Source: Heyndrickxia camelliae (GTDB lineage: Bacteria > Bacillota > Bacilli > Bacillales > Bacillaceae_C). From it: DNA of 60,722 nucleotides. Made by a program: the position numbers and the translations under genes. Each line of letters starts with the position of its first letter. Position 1 is the first letter of the stretch. This document shows, one piece after another, positions 1 through 6,778 of the stretch. The DNA lies in the NCBI RefSeq assembly GCF_002844575.1, contig NZ_PIQO01000023.1, positions 1-60,722 on the forward strand, written 5' to 3'. Below the pieces are notes generated by a model. It had not been told where the DNA came from, did not search any database, and saw nothing but the letters and a program-made list of their open reading frames with translations.

Positions 1-112
1 TGCCGAACAAGTTAATCCTTCCCTTTAATAGGGGTCAGCCTAGTTTTAAAGATAATATTTAACCAAACTTATTGACTTGTATACATGTTTACGATATAAT
101 TAAGGTAGAGGT
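1..112. repeat. Left-edge copy of a direct repeat (second copy 5056-5169)
   Basis: The first 112 bases match 5056-5169 with only a few differences. The shared segment begins TGCCGAACAAGTTAATCC and runs through the promoter. Position 1 lies inside the repeat, so the rest of this copy is outside the window. In the second copy, about 550 bp of highly structured DNA precede the shared part. The left copy may carry the same structured block, but that cannot be seen here. Confidence 0.85.
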
Positions 113-117
113 TAAGA
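72..117 (+). promoter_or_regulatory. Promoter with GTATAC-type operator and TAGAGGTTAAG tag
   Basis: The -35 is TTGACT (72-77) and the -10 is TATAAT (95-100), with a 17-bp spacer containing the half-palindrome GTATACATGTTTAC. TAGAGGTTAAGA at 106-117 would be the very 5' end of the transcript. The same arrangement recurs at 5127 and 6779 and, in palindromic form, at 973-1010. A repressor bound in the spacer is inferred. Confidence 0.8.
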
Positions 118-134
118 TAATCTAGGAGGTAATT

Positions 135-449
135 ATGAAAAGGTATTTAGATGAAACATTAAGATTTGAAGTAGATGAAAATTATCCTAATAAAGTTATT
201 GATTACTATTCTCTTTCTTTAAAAGAAATAGAATCTATTTTACAAATTCGACCAGTTAATAAAAAAAGAATTGAAAATGATAAATTGATCCAATTTAATA
301 CGGTTGATACTTGGTTTGAAGTGAAAGGCGAATTGGATTACTTAAAGAATTTGGAGGACTATCATCGTTCAATATCAATAATGGGCTATGAAATAATAGA
401 TGGACATTTTATAAGGATTTACTATAAACAAAATATTTCATTTAGTTAA
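135..449 (+). CDS. Hypothetical protein, 104 aa
   Basis: I do not recognise this family. The ATG follows TAGGAGGT at 8 bp spacing, directly downstream of the TTGACT/TATAAT promoter at 72-100, so it is a well-supported gene with its own promoter. The product is acidic, rich in Ile, Tyr and Lys, and has no signal peptide or membrane segment. It resembles a small cytoplasmic alpha/beta protein. A strong terminator at 501-533 follows, so it is probably monocistronic. It belongs to a set of small genes (to about 7.3 kb) sharing one promoter and operator design, which suggests co-regulation with the two DNA methyltransferases. Confidence 0.7.
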   Translation: MKRYLDETLRFEVDENYPNKVIDYYSLSLKEIESILQIRPVNKKRIENDKLIQFNTVDTWFEVKGELDYLKNLEDYHRSISIMGYEIIDGHFIRIYYKQNISFS

Positions 450-500
450 GGCGAACATGGAATAAATAAAAGTTTATATAAGTGTTGAGGGTAAAATGTT

Positions 501-533
501 AAGCCAATCAAATTATTTTGATTGGCTTTTTCT
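501..533 (+). terminator. Rho-independent terminator
   Basis: A perfect 12-bp stem (501-512 with 517-528), TTAT loop, followed by TTTT. It ends the transcript of the 104-aa gene. An ATG at 496 is inside this structure, so it is not the start of the next gene. Confidence 0.85.
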
Positions 534-558
534 AAAAAATATCTACGGGGGTTCTAAA

Positions 559-852
559 ATGAATAAGTTAGATTGTGAAAATAAGTTAAAAAAGGAAAAT
601 ACTAATTGGAAGCAAACCGAACATGAGAGTTATTTTAGTTATCATATCATAGTTAGTTATTTTGGTGATCTAGAACCTAAATACCATGTATTGAAAAATG
701 CTGATGGTGAAGGTTGGGTTATTGGTGTTTTTTATAGTTTTATAGGAGAGTATGTTCCTTTAGAAGAAGGTGAAAATCAATTAGTTTTTCCAACATCTAA
801 AGAAGCTATGAACTATGTAGATATGGTAGAAAACACTAAGACCATTGAGTAA
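559..852 (+). CDS. Hypothetical protein, 97 aa
   Basis: Unrecognised soluble protein. I chose the ATG at 559 because CGGGGG lies 7 bp upstream, whereas the earlier in-frame ATG at 496 falls inside the preceding terminator hairpin. The sequence is Glu, Tyr and Asn rich, with no membrane segment and no cysteine cluster. The pattern (short beta-strands, then a helical end) suggests a small cytoplasmic domain. No separate promoter is obvious, so it may depend on readthrough past 501-533. Its own terminator at 913-945 closely resembles the previous one, both stems carrying CCAATCAA, which suggests a duplicated gene-terminator module. Confidence 0.65.
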   Translation: MNKLDCENKLKKENTNWKQTEHESYFSYHIIVSYFGDLEPKYHVLKNADGEGWVIGVFYSFIGEYVPLEEGENQLVFPTSKEAMNYVDMVENTKTIE

Positions 853-912
853 GATATAGACAAGGATAACATTAAATAGATATAGGAATGTTCTAAATGA
901 ATATATAGAACT

Positions 913-945
913 AAACCAATCAAAACTATTGATTGGTTTTTTCTT
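913..945 (+). terminator. Rho-independent terminator
   Basis: An 11-bp stem (913-923 with 929-939) and a run of T. The stem sequence AAACCAATCAA is nearly the same as in the terminator at 501-533. Confidence 0.8.
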
Positions 946-972
946 TAAAAAAATACTTCTAAAATGGCAATT

Positions 973-1023
973 AATTATTGACTTGTATACATGTATACAA
1001 GTCAATAATTATAGAGGTTAAGA
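973..1023 (+). promoter_or_regulatory. 38-bp perfect palindrome (operator) and 5' tag
   Basis: Bases 973-1010 form a perfect palindrome centred at 991/992 with core GTATACATGTATAC. It contains the -35 TTGACT (978-983). Unlike its relatives it has no good -10 at 17 bp because the right arm replaces that sequence. TAGAGGTTAAGA follows at 1012-1023. It may be the full-strength operator of the regulator that acts on the half-palindromes at 72, 5127 and 6779. Confidence 0.75.
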
Positions 1024-1043
1024 AATTGATAGGAGGAATTTAA

Positions 1044-1073
1044 ATGTCAGTAATTACTATTGTAGCTTTATAA
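1044..1073 (+). CDS. Possible 9-aa leader peptide (MSVITIVAL)
   Basis: A 9-codon reading frame with a strong ribosome binding site (AGGAGG at 1031-1036, 7 bp from the ATG), directly after the palindromic operator and 5' tag. It stops 42 bp before the next start. It is either a translated leader peptide or the remnant of a gene lost after its start. No coding statistics can support so short a frame; only the ribosome binding site and position do. Confidence 0.35.
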   Translation: MSVITIVAL

Positions 1074-1115
1074 AAAAGATTGAACATTTTTTATAGTTGC
1101 GTAGGAGGGATAATC

Positions 1116-1367
1116 ATGAACATTGGCGAATGGGTTTTAGCTGAAAATCAAGTCGGTTTTATCGTTTATAAAAACCATACTGAAACATCTATAAAGGTTA
1201 AATTTGGTTACAGAAACAGTAAGGTTTATACAAAAAACGACATATCTCCAATTAAATTTCAGTTAGACAATGATGCAATTCATAATCTTCAACTTTTAGC
1301 ATTAGAAACTAATGATAAAAGTTGGTTTGAAGAATTAGGAAGATTAAAGACACATTGCATTTTATAA
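1116..1367 (+). CDS. Hypothetical protein, 83 aa
   Basis: Unrecognised. The start at 1116 has GTAGGAGGG at the right distance; an earlier in-frame ATG at 1080 has none. The N-terminal half (GEWVLAENQVGFIVY...IKVKFGYRNSKVY) looks like a small SH3-like beta-barrel of the kind seen in DNA- or RNA-binding adaptor proteins. The C-terminal 30 residues are helical. That fold is my inference from the strand pattern, not a recognised domain. The gene lies behind the palindromic operator at 973-1010 and is followed by repeated TTTATAAAAAAGATTGATCA elements. Confidence 0.6.
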   Translation: MNIGEWVLAENQVGFIVYKNHTETSIKVKFGYRNSKVYTKNDISPIKFQLDNDAIHNLQLLALETNDKSWFEELGRLKTHCIL

Positions 1368-1545
1368 AAAAGATCGATCAAAACACTCTTCAATCCTTAC
1401 TGAAACAAGTTAGTTTTTATAAAAAAGATTGATCAAAAAATACTATAAACATTGTTTAATCAACGTTTCACAAGAAATTAATCCCTTATTTCGATCAATC
1501 TTTTTTCAAAACGGTGCAACTTTTTTATAAACGATCAAACTTTAT
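1360..1545. repeat. Repeated TATAAAAAAGATTGATCA elements, direct and inverted
   Basis: Near-identical copies of TTTATAAAAAAGATYGATCA lie at 1360-1381 and 1414-1435, with a related copy at 1067-1081. An inverted copy at 1493-1506 pairs perfectly with 1421-1434 over 14 bp, and a shorter related piece lies near 1521-1541. These fill most of the gene-free stretch 1368-1602. They may act as a long-range terminator or a protein-binding array. Confidence 0.55.
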
Positions 1546-1602
1546 TTTAAAACAACAACTATTAACAATGAAACCTACGTTAAAGTATTTAATACGCTAT
1601 TT

Positions 1603-1938
1603 ATGAATCAAAACTACATTATTAATCAGATAAAAGAGGCTTTAGGATCTAAAAAATTGAAAGAAGATATTCAAAAGCTACATACAGCAAATTATGAAAG
1701 TTATGCTCGTTTGTATAAAATACCTCACTTTCAATATGAACCACTTGTTATAAAGGATAATGATTATTCTCGTTTCGATAATCTTTGTCAGCTTCTCAAA
1801 TCTTTAGAATGTATCCGATATAACATTGAATTAGGTCCAAAAGAATTCGATTATACCTTTATAGAAAAAACGATTCAAGTGGTTAAAAATGCAATAATTG
1901 AAAGTTTACCAGAATATGAAAAAGCTATATGGGGGTAA
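1603..1938 (+). CDS. Hypothetical protein, 111 aa
   Basis: Unrecognised, mostly helical, charged, cytoplasmic. There is no convincing ribosome binding site. Its ATG overlaps the stop (ATGA) of a 12-codon frame that starts at 1568, so translation could be coupled to that short frame. The product is a believable protein by composition (balanced hydrophobic and charged residues, no low complexity), but expression is uncertain. It lies after the repeat array at 1360-1545 and before a zinc-ribbon gene. Confidence 0.5.
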   Translation: MNQNYIINQIKEALGSKKLKEDIQKLHTANYESYARLYKIPHFQYEPLVIKDNDYSRFDNLCQLLKSLECIRYNIELGPKEFDYTFIEKTIQVVKNAIIESLPEYEKAIWG

Positions 1939-2044
1939 ATTGGATAGGGGATAAAATTTCCCCTATTCTCATTAAAAAAGAAACCTTAATCTAACTATAG
2001 ATGACTAGTAAACGTGTTTTCTTTTCAATATGGAGGAATTGGAA

Positions 2045-2299
2045 ATGGCATATAAATGGGAAAAAGATACTTTGCAAAAATATGGAGAAGAAGCTACTCA
2101 AAATTTAATTAAGCAACAACAAAAATATGAAGCAATGAAAAAGGATAATGACTGTAACTATTGTGGAAAAGGAAATGAGGGCGCAATTATTGAGGGGAAA
2201 GATGGTAAACCTTATATTTTGCATCTTGGGTTGTGGAGCAATGGAAGATGTCATTATTGTGGTAAATATACAGCTGAATGGCTGAATAACAAAAAGTGA
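2045..2299 (+). CDS. Small zinc-ribbon protein, 84 aa
   Basis: The start at 2045 is preceded by GGAGGAATTGGAA; an ATG at 2030 overlaps that binding site and is less likely. Residues 1-40 are helical and charged. Two CxxC knuckles (CNYCGKGNEG and CHYCGKYTAEW) about 30 residues apart would bind one zinc ion, as in zinc ribbons. No enzymatic motif is seen. The role is unknown: an adaptor or nucleic-acid-binding protein is plausible. A stem-loop (2305-2340) follows immediately, and the Tn3-type miniature element starts 82 bp downstream. Confidence 0.65.
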   Translation: MAYKWEKDTLQKYGEEATQNLIKQQQKYEAMKKDNDCNYCGKGNEGAIIEGKDGKPYILHLGLWSNGRCHYCGKYTAEWLNNKK

Positions 2300-2304
2300 A
2301 GGAT

Positions 2305-2340
2305 ATTATGAGAAGTTACAAGCTGATAGCTTCTCATAAT
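2305..2340 (+). terminator. Stem-loop, probable terminator
   Basis: Perfect 11-bp stem (2305-2315 with 2330-2340) with a 14-nt loop directly after the zinc-ribbon gene. It lacks a strong T run, so termination is only probable. Confidence 0.5.
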
Positions 2341-2381
2341 GTTTGCTATATATTTCAGAACGTTAGTGATAAGACCTATTT

Positions 2382-2669
2382 GGGGTTCCGCCAACCAAAT
2401 GACATAAAACCCACGTTAAGACATTTCTTGGAAGTGAAAACCTTGATTTTTGTACGCTAAGGATTGTAACTAAAATGAACGTTTTTGTTGCAACATTGGT
2501 TCCAAGAAGCGTTAGCCTTAATTTAGTCAATTTAGCTGTAACAAAATACTGTATCAAAAATAATCCGTAACATTATTTCAAATAATCCTTTTTGTTACGC
2601 TAGTAAACCCTTTTACATCAAGCTTTTTTCCTTAGCGTGGGTTTTATGTTAGTACGTTGGCTGTACCCC
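2382..2669. mobile_element. Tn3-family miniature inverted-repeat element (TIME), 288 bp
   Basis: The ends are 39-bp imperfect terminal inverted repeats (left 2382-2420, right 2631-2669), both starting GGGG and ending in ACGTTAAG or ACGCTAAG, which is the Tn3-family terminal signature. A 5-bp target duplication TATTT (2377-2381 and 2670-2674) flanks the element exactly, as Tn3-family transposition produces. The interior has no gene. The element sits 28 bp upstream of a DNA methyltransferase start and separates that gene from upstream DNA. It would be moved in trans by a Tn3-type transposase, which is not in this window. Confidence 0.9.
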
Positions 2670-2697
2670 TATTTAGAGCAACAATGGAGGATAACCT

Positions 2698-3555
2698 ATG
2701 ATTACAGCAAAAAGTTATTTTAGTGGTGCTGGTGGAATGGATTTAGGAATGTTAGAAGCCGGAATTGATATACTTGAATCTTTTGAGATTGATAAAACAG
2801 CATGTGAAACATTGAGGATGAATTTTAATCACCAAGTAAATGAGTCAGATATTACTAAAATCACAGTTTTAGACCAACAAGACGCTGATGTATATATAGG
2901 AACATTTCCTTGTACAAAATACAGTCGTATAGCTGATATACATGGAACAAGGACCGGTGATGATTTATTCCTTCATTTTTTCCGACACGTTGCACTGGCT
3001 CAACCAGAAATGTATATCGTGGAAAATGTTCCTGGAATGAGAAAATTTCAAGTTGTTATGGAGTGCCTTACTAAATTACCTAATTACTATGTGAGGGTTG
3101 AATGTCCTGTAAATGCTAATATGTGGCTTCCGCAAGAAAGAAAAAGACTCATAGTTATTGGAACGAAAAAACCGTTTACTAACTTGAGATATCCAGAAAG
3201 TAAGCCAATAAGCATGAGAGATATTATTGAAGTTGGTACTGAAGTATATACTCCTGATTACGTCCAAAGGCGATTGAATGGAGCGTATAGAGATAAACCA
3301 ATCATAACTAATCTAGACGGTATTGCCCCGACTTGTGTAGCTCATTATGCAAAAGACAGATCTACAAGATTAATAGATGATGGTGTATCCATTAGACCTT
3401 ATTCAGTCAGAGAATATGCAAGGTTACAAGGTTTTCCCGATTGGTTTAAATTTGCTGGAACTGATAATGATGCATATAGACAAATTGGTAATGCTGTACC
3501 CCGACATATGGGGCAATGGATTGGAAATGAAATCAAGCGATATTTTGCTGCATAG
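2698..3555 (+). CDS. Orphan DNA (cytosine-5-)-methyltransferase, 285 aa
   Basis: Transfers methyl from S-adenosylmethionine to C5 of cytosine. Motifs run in the standard order: I (SYFSGAGGMDLGM, about 6-18), IV with the catalytic Cys72 (GTFPCTKYS), VI (VENVPGM, about 108-114), VIII (QERKRLIVIG, about 146-155), then the target-recognition region, IX (SVREYARLQGFPDWF) and X (YRQIGNAVPRHMGQWIG). At 285 residues it is compact but complete. The start has TGGAGG at proper spacing. No restriction enzyme gene is near, so it is orphan and likely protects plasmid DNA against host restriction. Its upstream region is now the TIME element, so transcription may rely on a promoter in that element or on readthrough. 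Confidence 0.93.
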   Translation: MITAKSYFSGAGGMDLGMLEAGIDILESFEIDKTACETLRMNFNHQVNESDITKITVLDQQDADVYIGTFPCTKYSRIADIHGTRTGDDLFLHFFRHVALAQPEMYIVENVPGMRKFQVVMECLTKLPNYYVRVECPVNANMWLPQERKRLIVIGTKKPFTNLRYPESKPISMRDIIEVGTEVYTPDYVQRRLNGAYRDKPIITNLDGIAPTCVAHYAKDRSTRLIDDGVSIRPYSVREYARLQGFPDWFKFAGTDNDAYRQIGNAVPRHMGQWIGNEIKRYFAA

Positions 3556-3628
3556 CTGAAAGTATTATCACATTGGCAACCATTATTAACAGTATTGTTT
3601 TAGTAAATAGAAAGGGGCTTTTGGATAA

Positions 3629-4066
3629 ATGGTTAATTATGCACAGTTTTATCATGAAGAAGTATCTGCTTTATTTGTTGAACGGTTAAAAGATAATGGG
3701 TTTGGGTACTTATCCCGAAACCCATTAACATCCTCATTTGTACAAGCTTTGAAGAATTTTCACCTGTTAAACAGTTTAACCCAAGAGGAACAAGAAGAGA
3801 TTGAATGGGGAATCCGTCACGCTGTAATAGACGCTTCAGAAACAGTATTAATTAAGCATTTAGTAGAAATCAGATATATGAGAGAAGGGGAAGAAGAGAA
3901 AAACGAGCGTTTTTTAAATTCATTATCTTATTGCAGTATTGACATAGAGGAATCGGAAAATCGTGTATCCTTAGAACTAAGAAGTCTTACAAATTTCAAT
4001 ATTTCACTTTCGGTTAGTACTTTTTTAAACCTTAAAAATTTGGAAAATGACTTGAAAGAAGTTTAA
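3629..4066 (+). CDS. Hypothetical protein, 145 aa
   Basis: Unrecognised, acidic, soluble, mostly helical, with a beta-rich last third. The start has AAAGGGGC upstream. It follows the methyltransferase by 73 bp on the same strand and is closed by a strong bidirectional terminator at 4115-4149, so the two are probably co-transcribed. The clustering with a methyltransferase might suggest a role in antirestriction or modification, but nothing in the sequence shows it. Confidence 0.65.
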   Translation: MVNYAQFYHEEVSALFVERLKDNGFGYLSRNPLTSSFVQALKNFHLLNSLTQEEQEEIEWGIRHAVIDASETVLIKHLVEIRYMREGEEEKNERFLNSLSYCSIDIEESENRVSLELRSLTNFNISLSVSTFLNLKNLENDLKEV

Positions 4067-4114
4067 AAAATAGTGTTAGAACCTTTCTAAATGATTGGTA
4101 AAGTATATAGAATT

Positions 4115-4149
4115 AAACTAAAAAACTAGCAATGCTAGTTTTTTAGTTT
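4115..4149. terminator. Bidirectional terminator
   Basis: Perfect 16-bp stem (4115-4130 with 4134-4149) with an AAT loop, A-rich on one side and T-rich on the other. It separates the convergent 145-aa gene and the abrB-like gene. Confidence 0.85.
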
Positions 4150-4427
4150 TCTTTATTAAAATGGCTCTTTAATTCTAATAATAACTCTTTAGCAATCTCT
4201 TGATTAATGACTATTTTACCTCTGCTAAAGTGAAAATTATTAGGAAGTATGTCCCCTGTGAAAATACATGCTTGTTCCTTGCGGAATTTACGAAGAATAA
4301 TTGTATCCTCATTTGTGAAGATTTCCAGTTTATCATTCTCATTAATTTCATATACCTTTCTAAGCTCACTTGGTAAAACAATCCTCCCCAAAGGATCTAC
4401 TTTTCTAGTAACTCCGGTTGCTCTCAA
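4143..4427 (-). CDS. AbrB-family transition-state regulator
   Basis: The N-terminal residues 1-50 match the AbrB swapped-hairpin DNA-binding domain: a G(V/I)xRKVDxLGRIVLPxELRKVY pattern, then a short strand ending NEDTIILRKF. The C-terminal 45 residues are the usual multimerisation region. At 94 aa it is the normal AbrB/Abh length. The start is TTG, with GGGAAG upstream. AbrB proteins bind AT-rich promoters and repress genes during growth. A plasmid copy could tie plasmid functions to host growth phase or interfere with the host regulator. It is divergent from the structured region at 4501-5055. Confidence 0.9.
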   Translation of the reverse strand: MRATGVTRKVDPLGRIVLPSELRKVYEINENDKLEIFTNEDTIILRKFRKEQACIFTGDILPNNFHFSRGKIVINQEIAKELLLELKSHFNKEN

Positions 4428-4500
4428 TTAGATACACTTCCCTTCCATTTTTATAAATAATTGGTTATTAACTCAAAAATATCATAATATTCCCTCTATT

Positions 4501-5055
4501 AAAAGGGGTAAAAGAATAAATACAAGGGACGGTATCTCCACGAAAAAGAGCCGGGCGGAATCGTCAAGGGTGTTCTCGAATTATGGCCAACGGCTACTAG
4601 GCTAAGTGTCGTTTGTTTTTGCTTCTTCAGTCGACCAAAAGGAACCGTAATGTGCAATAGAGGTAGGAGGCACATAAACGGTTCCTAATGGTCTTCCATC
4701 AAAGCAAAACCAACTCCACTAAAGCCAGGATCCGTAGGGCAAATTCTGCGGTGCATCCCTTGACGATTCCGCAAGCCCCCTTAAAAACCATTTTAAGGGG
4801 GCATACCAGCTTTTTTCGCTTGCGAAGTACAAAGACATTAAAAGCATATTAAGACCTTGCCTTTTTGAAAAAAGGCAACCCCAAAAACTTTTCGGAATCG
4901 AACTCCCCTACCCCTCAATCCTTGAGGGGATCCCTCGCCGGGTGGCAGGAACAAACGGTTGTTTGTTCAATGCCAAGAGGGTTTGGGACAGAGAATTTGT
5001 CAACTCCTTAATTCTCGGTCGGAAAAAACGCCTCCCTGCGATTACCGTTGACAAA
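4501..5055. ncRNA. Highly structured gene-free region (candidate large RNA or single-strand promoter)
   Basis: No protein frame of note; visibly more GC-rich than its neighbours. A perfect 16-bp stem (4555-4570 with 4757-4772) closes a multi-hairpin domain. Inside are GGAACCGT...ACGGTTCC (4641-4648 with 4678-4685), GTGC/GCAC nested in it, GACCA/TGGTC outside it, TTTTTGCTT/AAGCAAAA, and a CCGTAG/CTGCGG hairpin. Further hairpins follow: a 12-bp stem 4775-4786/4791-4802, TTGCCTTTTT/AAAAAGGCAA near 4855-4880, CCCCTCAA/TTGAGGGG near 4912-4931, and GAACAAAC/GTTTGTTC near 4950-4970. The right end continues into the repeat also found at position 1. Strand and function are unknown: options are a large structured RNA, a promoter or replication start active on single-stranded DNA, or a transfer signal. 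Confidence 0.55.
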
Positions 5056-5169
5056 TGCCGAACAAGTTAATCCTTCCCTTTAATAGTGGTCAGCCTAGTT
5101 TTAAAGATAATATTTAACTAAACATCTTGACTTGTGTACATGTTTACGATATAATTATTATAGAGGTTA
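5056..5169. repeat. Second copy of the left-edge repeat
   Basis: Nearly identical to 1-112, ending in the same promoter and TAGAGGTTAAG tag. It links the structured region to the promoter of the larger methyltransferase. Confidence 0.85.
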
Positions 5170-5172
5170 AGA
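5127..5172 (+). promoter_or_regulatory. Promoter with GTATAC-type operator and 5' tag
   Basis: TTGACT at 5127-5132, 17-bp spacer with GTGTACATGTTTAC, TATAAT at 5150-5155, and TAGAGGTTAAGA at 5161-5172. It drives the 513-aa methyltransferase gene. Confidence 0.85.
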
Positions 5173-5195
5173 AATATCTTTTTGGAGGTTTTAGG

Positions 5196-6737
5196 ATGAA
5201 ATTGATCAAATCGAGAATTGCCAAAAAATCAAATAGAGGTTTATATCTTCAAGATAAAGAGTTAAGAAATACTGTCTTTAAACCAGGAACAAATTTTAAA
5301 TATGTTGTTGATATACAGAATAGAAAAATTATCATATTGCCTTCCGATAGCAAAGGTAATACAGTATCCAAACGTAAAATAAAAGACAGTATTAAGCCAG
5401 TTATCGATATTCGAAGTAAAGATATATTATCTTTACTTAAAAACTCTTCTTATCTTCAGGTAAGTATATATGGGGAGCACATTGTTGTAGGAGTTTTTGA
5501 AAACGATAATAATACAGCATGTGAACACGTTCAGAAATTACAAGGAACTATAAAGAAAAAGATTGGCCAAATCTTCAAAATACAGGATTTTAGAAAGACC
5601 AAACCAAAAGTAACTTTTCAATTCTCAAAGACGGAATTGGAAAACGTTGTTGGGCAAACTACTTCTTTTCAGCAATTAAATATCTTTGATTTTCTTCCAA
5701 ATCAAGAAACTAAAACAGCCCATGTATATGATTTACATAATGCATTATCGGAAATTAGCATTCCGTTAAAAGTCGTATCTTTATTTTCCGGAGCCGGACT
5801 CCTGGATTTTGCTTTCATGCAGAGTGGTTTTGATGTGATATTTGCACTTGAAAAAGATGCAGAGATAGCAAAAACATATAGACATAATATAGGGGATATT
5901 GAAGTAGCTGACATTAAAACTTTTGATAAAAGTAAGCTTCCCTATGCACCGATTGTAATAGGTGGAAGCCCTTGTAAGGGATTTTCTAATTCCAATCGTT
6001 ACACTAACTTTTTAGACAATCCTAACAATTTACTAGTGAAAGAGTATATTAAATCGGTTAAACAAATAAAACCCTATGTATTTGTATTAGAGAATGTACC
6101 GCAGATTTTAACAGCTGGTGAAGGTCAGTTTATTAAAGAAATTGAACAAGAACTTTCAAATTATCAAATTACAAAGGGGGTTGTCTCTTCCGCAGATTAT
6201 GGAGATCCGCAAGATAGGAAGAGGGCATTTATCATAGGAAGTCGATTAGGAGCTCCTATATCTTTACCTAATGCAATCTTGCCTAAGAATCTGTTTCAAA
6301 CGGTGAGAAATGCTTTTAAGGGGCTTAATAGTTCTGTTCCAAATCAAAATGATGTGTCTAAACCAAAGTCGATAACATTAGAAAGAATAATGCATGTTAA
6401 GCCAGGAGGGAATGTTTTCGATATTCCAGAGTCCATTCGGCCAAAAGGACAGCATAGTGACATGTATAAGCGTTTAGAATGGGATAAGCCATCCGTAACC
6501 ATTGTAAACCCTCGAAAAGCAATGCTTTTACATCCAGAAGAAAATCGCATATTGTCCATTCGAGAGTGTTGCCGATTGTTTAGTTTACCAGATCATTTTG
6601 TCTTTAAAGGTAGGCTTTCAGCGATGCAAGAAGCGATTGCGAACGGTGTTCCTATAAAAATGGGAACAGCACTTGCGAAGCAAATTAAAAGTGCTATTAC
6701 ACAATTCAATCTTAGAAATCGACTTGTGACCACATAA
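5196..6737 (+). CDS. Orphan DNA (cytosine-5-)-methyltransferase with N-terminal extension, 513 aa
   Basis: The start at 5196 has TTGGAGG upstream; a frame beginning at 5127 overlaps the promoter and is not real. Residues about 190-505 are a C5-methyltransferase: motif I (VVSLFSGAGLLDFAF, 192-206), IV with catalytic Cys259 (GGSPCKGFS), VI (LENVPQIL), VIII (PQDRKRAFIIG, about 337-347), IX (SIRECCRLFSLPDHFVF) and X (NGVPIKMGTALAKQI). Residues 1-55 resemble an AbrB-like swapped hairpin (inference), followed by about 100 residues of unknown type. QQLNIFDFLP (about 158-167) resembles a sliding-clamp binding motif. No partner nuclease is present, so self-protection in new hosts is the likely role. 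Confidence 0.93.
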   Translation: MKLIKSRIAKKSNRGLYLQDKELRNTVFKPGTNFKYVVDIQNRKIIILPSDSKGNTVSKRKIKDSIKPVIDIRSKDILSLLKNSSYLQVSIYGEHIVVGVFENDNNTACEHVQKLQGTIKKKIGQIFKIQDFRKTKPKVTFQFSKTELENVVGQTTSFQQLNIFDFLPNQETKTAHVYDLHNALSEISIPLKVVSLFSGAGLLDFAFMQSGFDVIFALEKDAEIAKTYRHNIGDIEVADIKTFDKSKLPYAPIVIGGSPCKGFSNSNRYTNFLDNPNNLLVKEYIKSVKQIKPYVFVLENVPQILTAGEGQFIKEIEQELSNYQITKGVVSSADYGDPQDRKRAFIIGSRLGAPISLPNAILPKNLFQTVRNAFKGLNSSVPNQNDVSKPKSITLERIMHVKPGGNVFDIPESIRPKGQHSDMYKRLEWDKPSVTIVNPRKAMLLHPEENRILSIRECCRLFSLPDHFVFKGRLSAMQEAIANGVPIKMGTALAKQIKSAITQFNLRNRLVTT

Positions 6738-6760
6738 AAAGGGGCATTTGCCCCTTTAAT
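6738..6760 (+). terminator. Rho-independent terminator
   Basis: AAAGGGGC/GCCCCTTT stem with an ATTT loop immediately after the methyltransferase stop. Confidence 0.85.
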
Positions 6761-6778
6761 AAAAGACAATTAATTAAA

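Noticed and set aside
496-558. Longer N-terminus for the 97-aa protein
   Set aside because: The added codons are the arms of a rho-independent terminator and lack a ribosome binding site.
2363-2557. 64-codon minus-strand frame inside the miniature element
   Set aside because: It lies in the terminal repeat and interior of a Tn3-type miniature, has no ribosome binding site and a composition unlike a real protein.
4641-4685. Group II intron domain V-like hairpin
   Set aside because: The outer arms resemble domain V, but the loop is too long, the AGC triad pattern is absent, and no intron-encoded reverse transcriptase is near.
5127-5195. Longer N-terminus for the 513-aa methyltransferase
   Set aside because: The segment is the promoter itself (-35 and -10), so it cannot be translated from that transcript.
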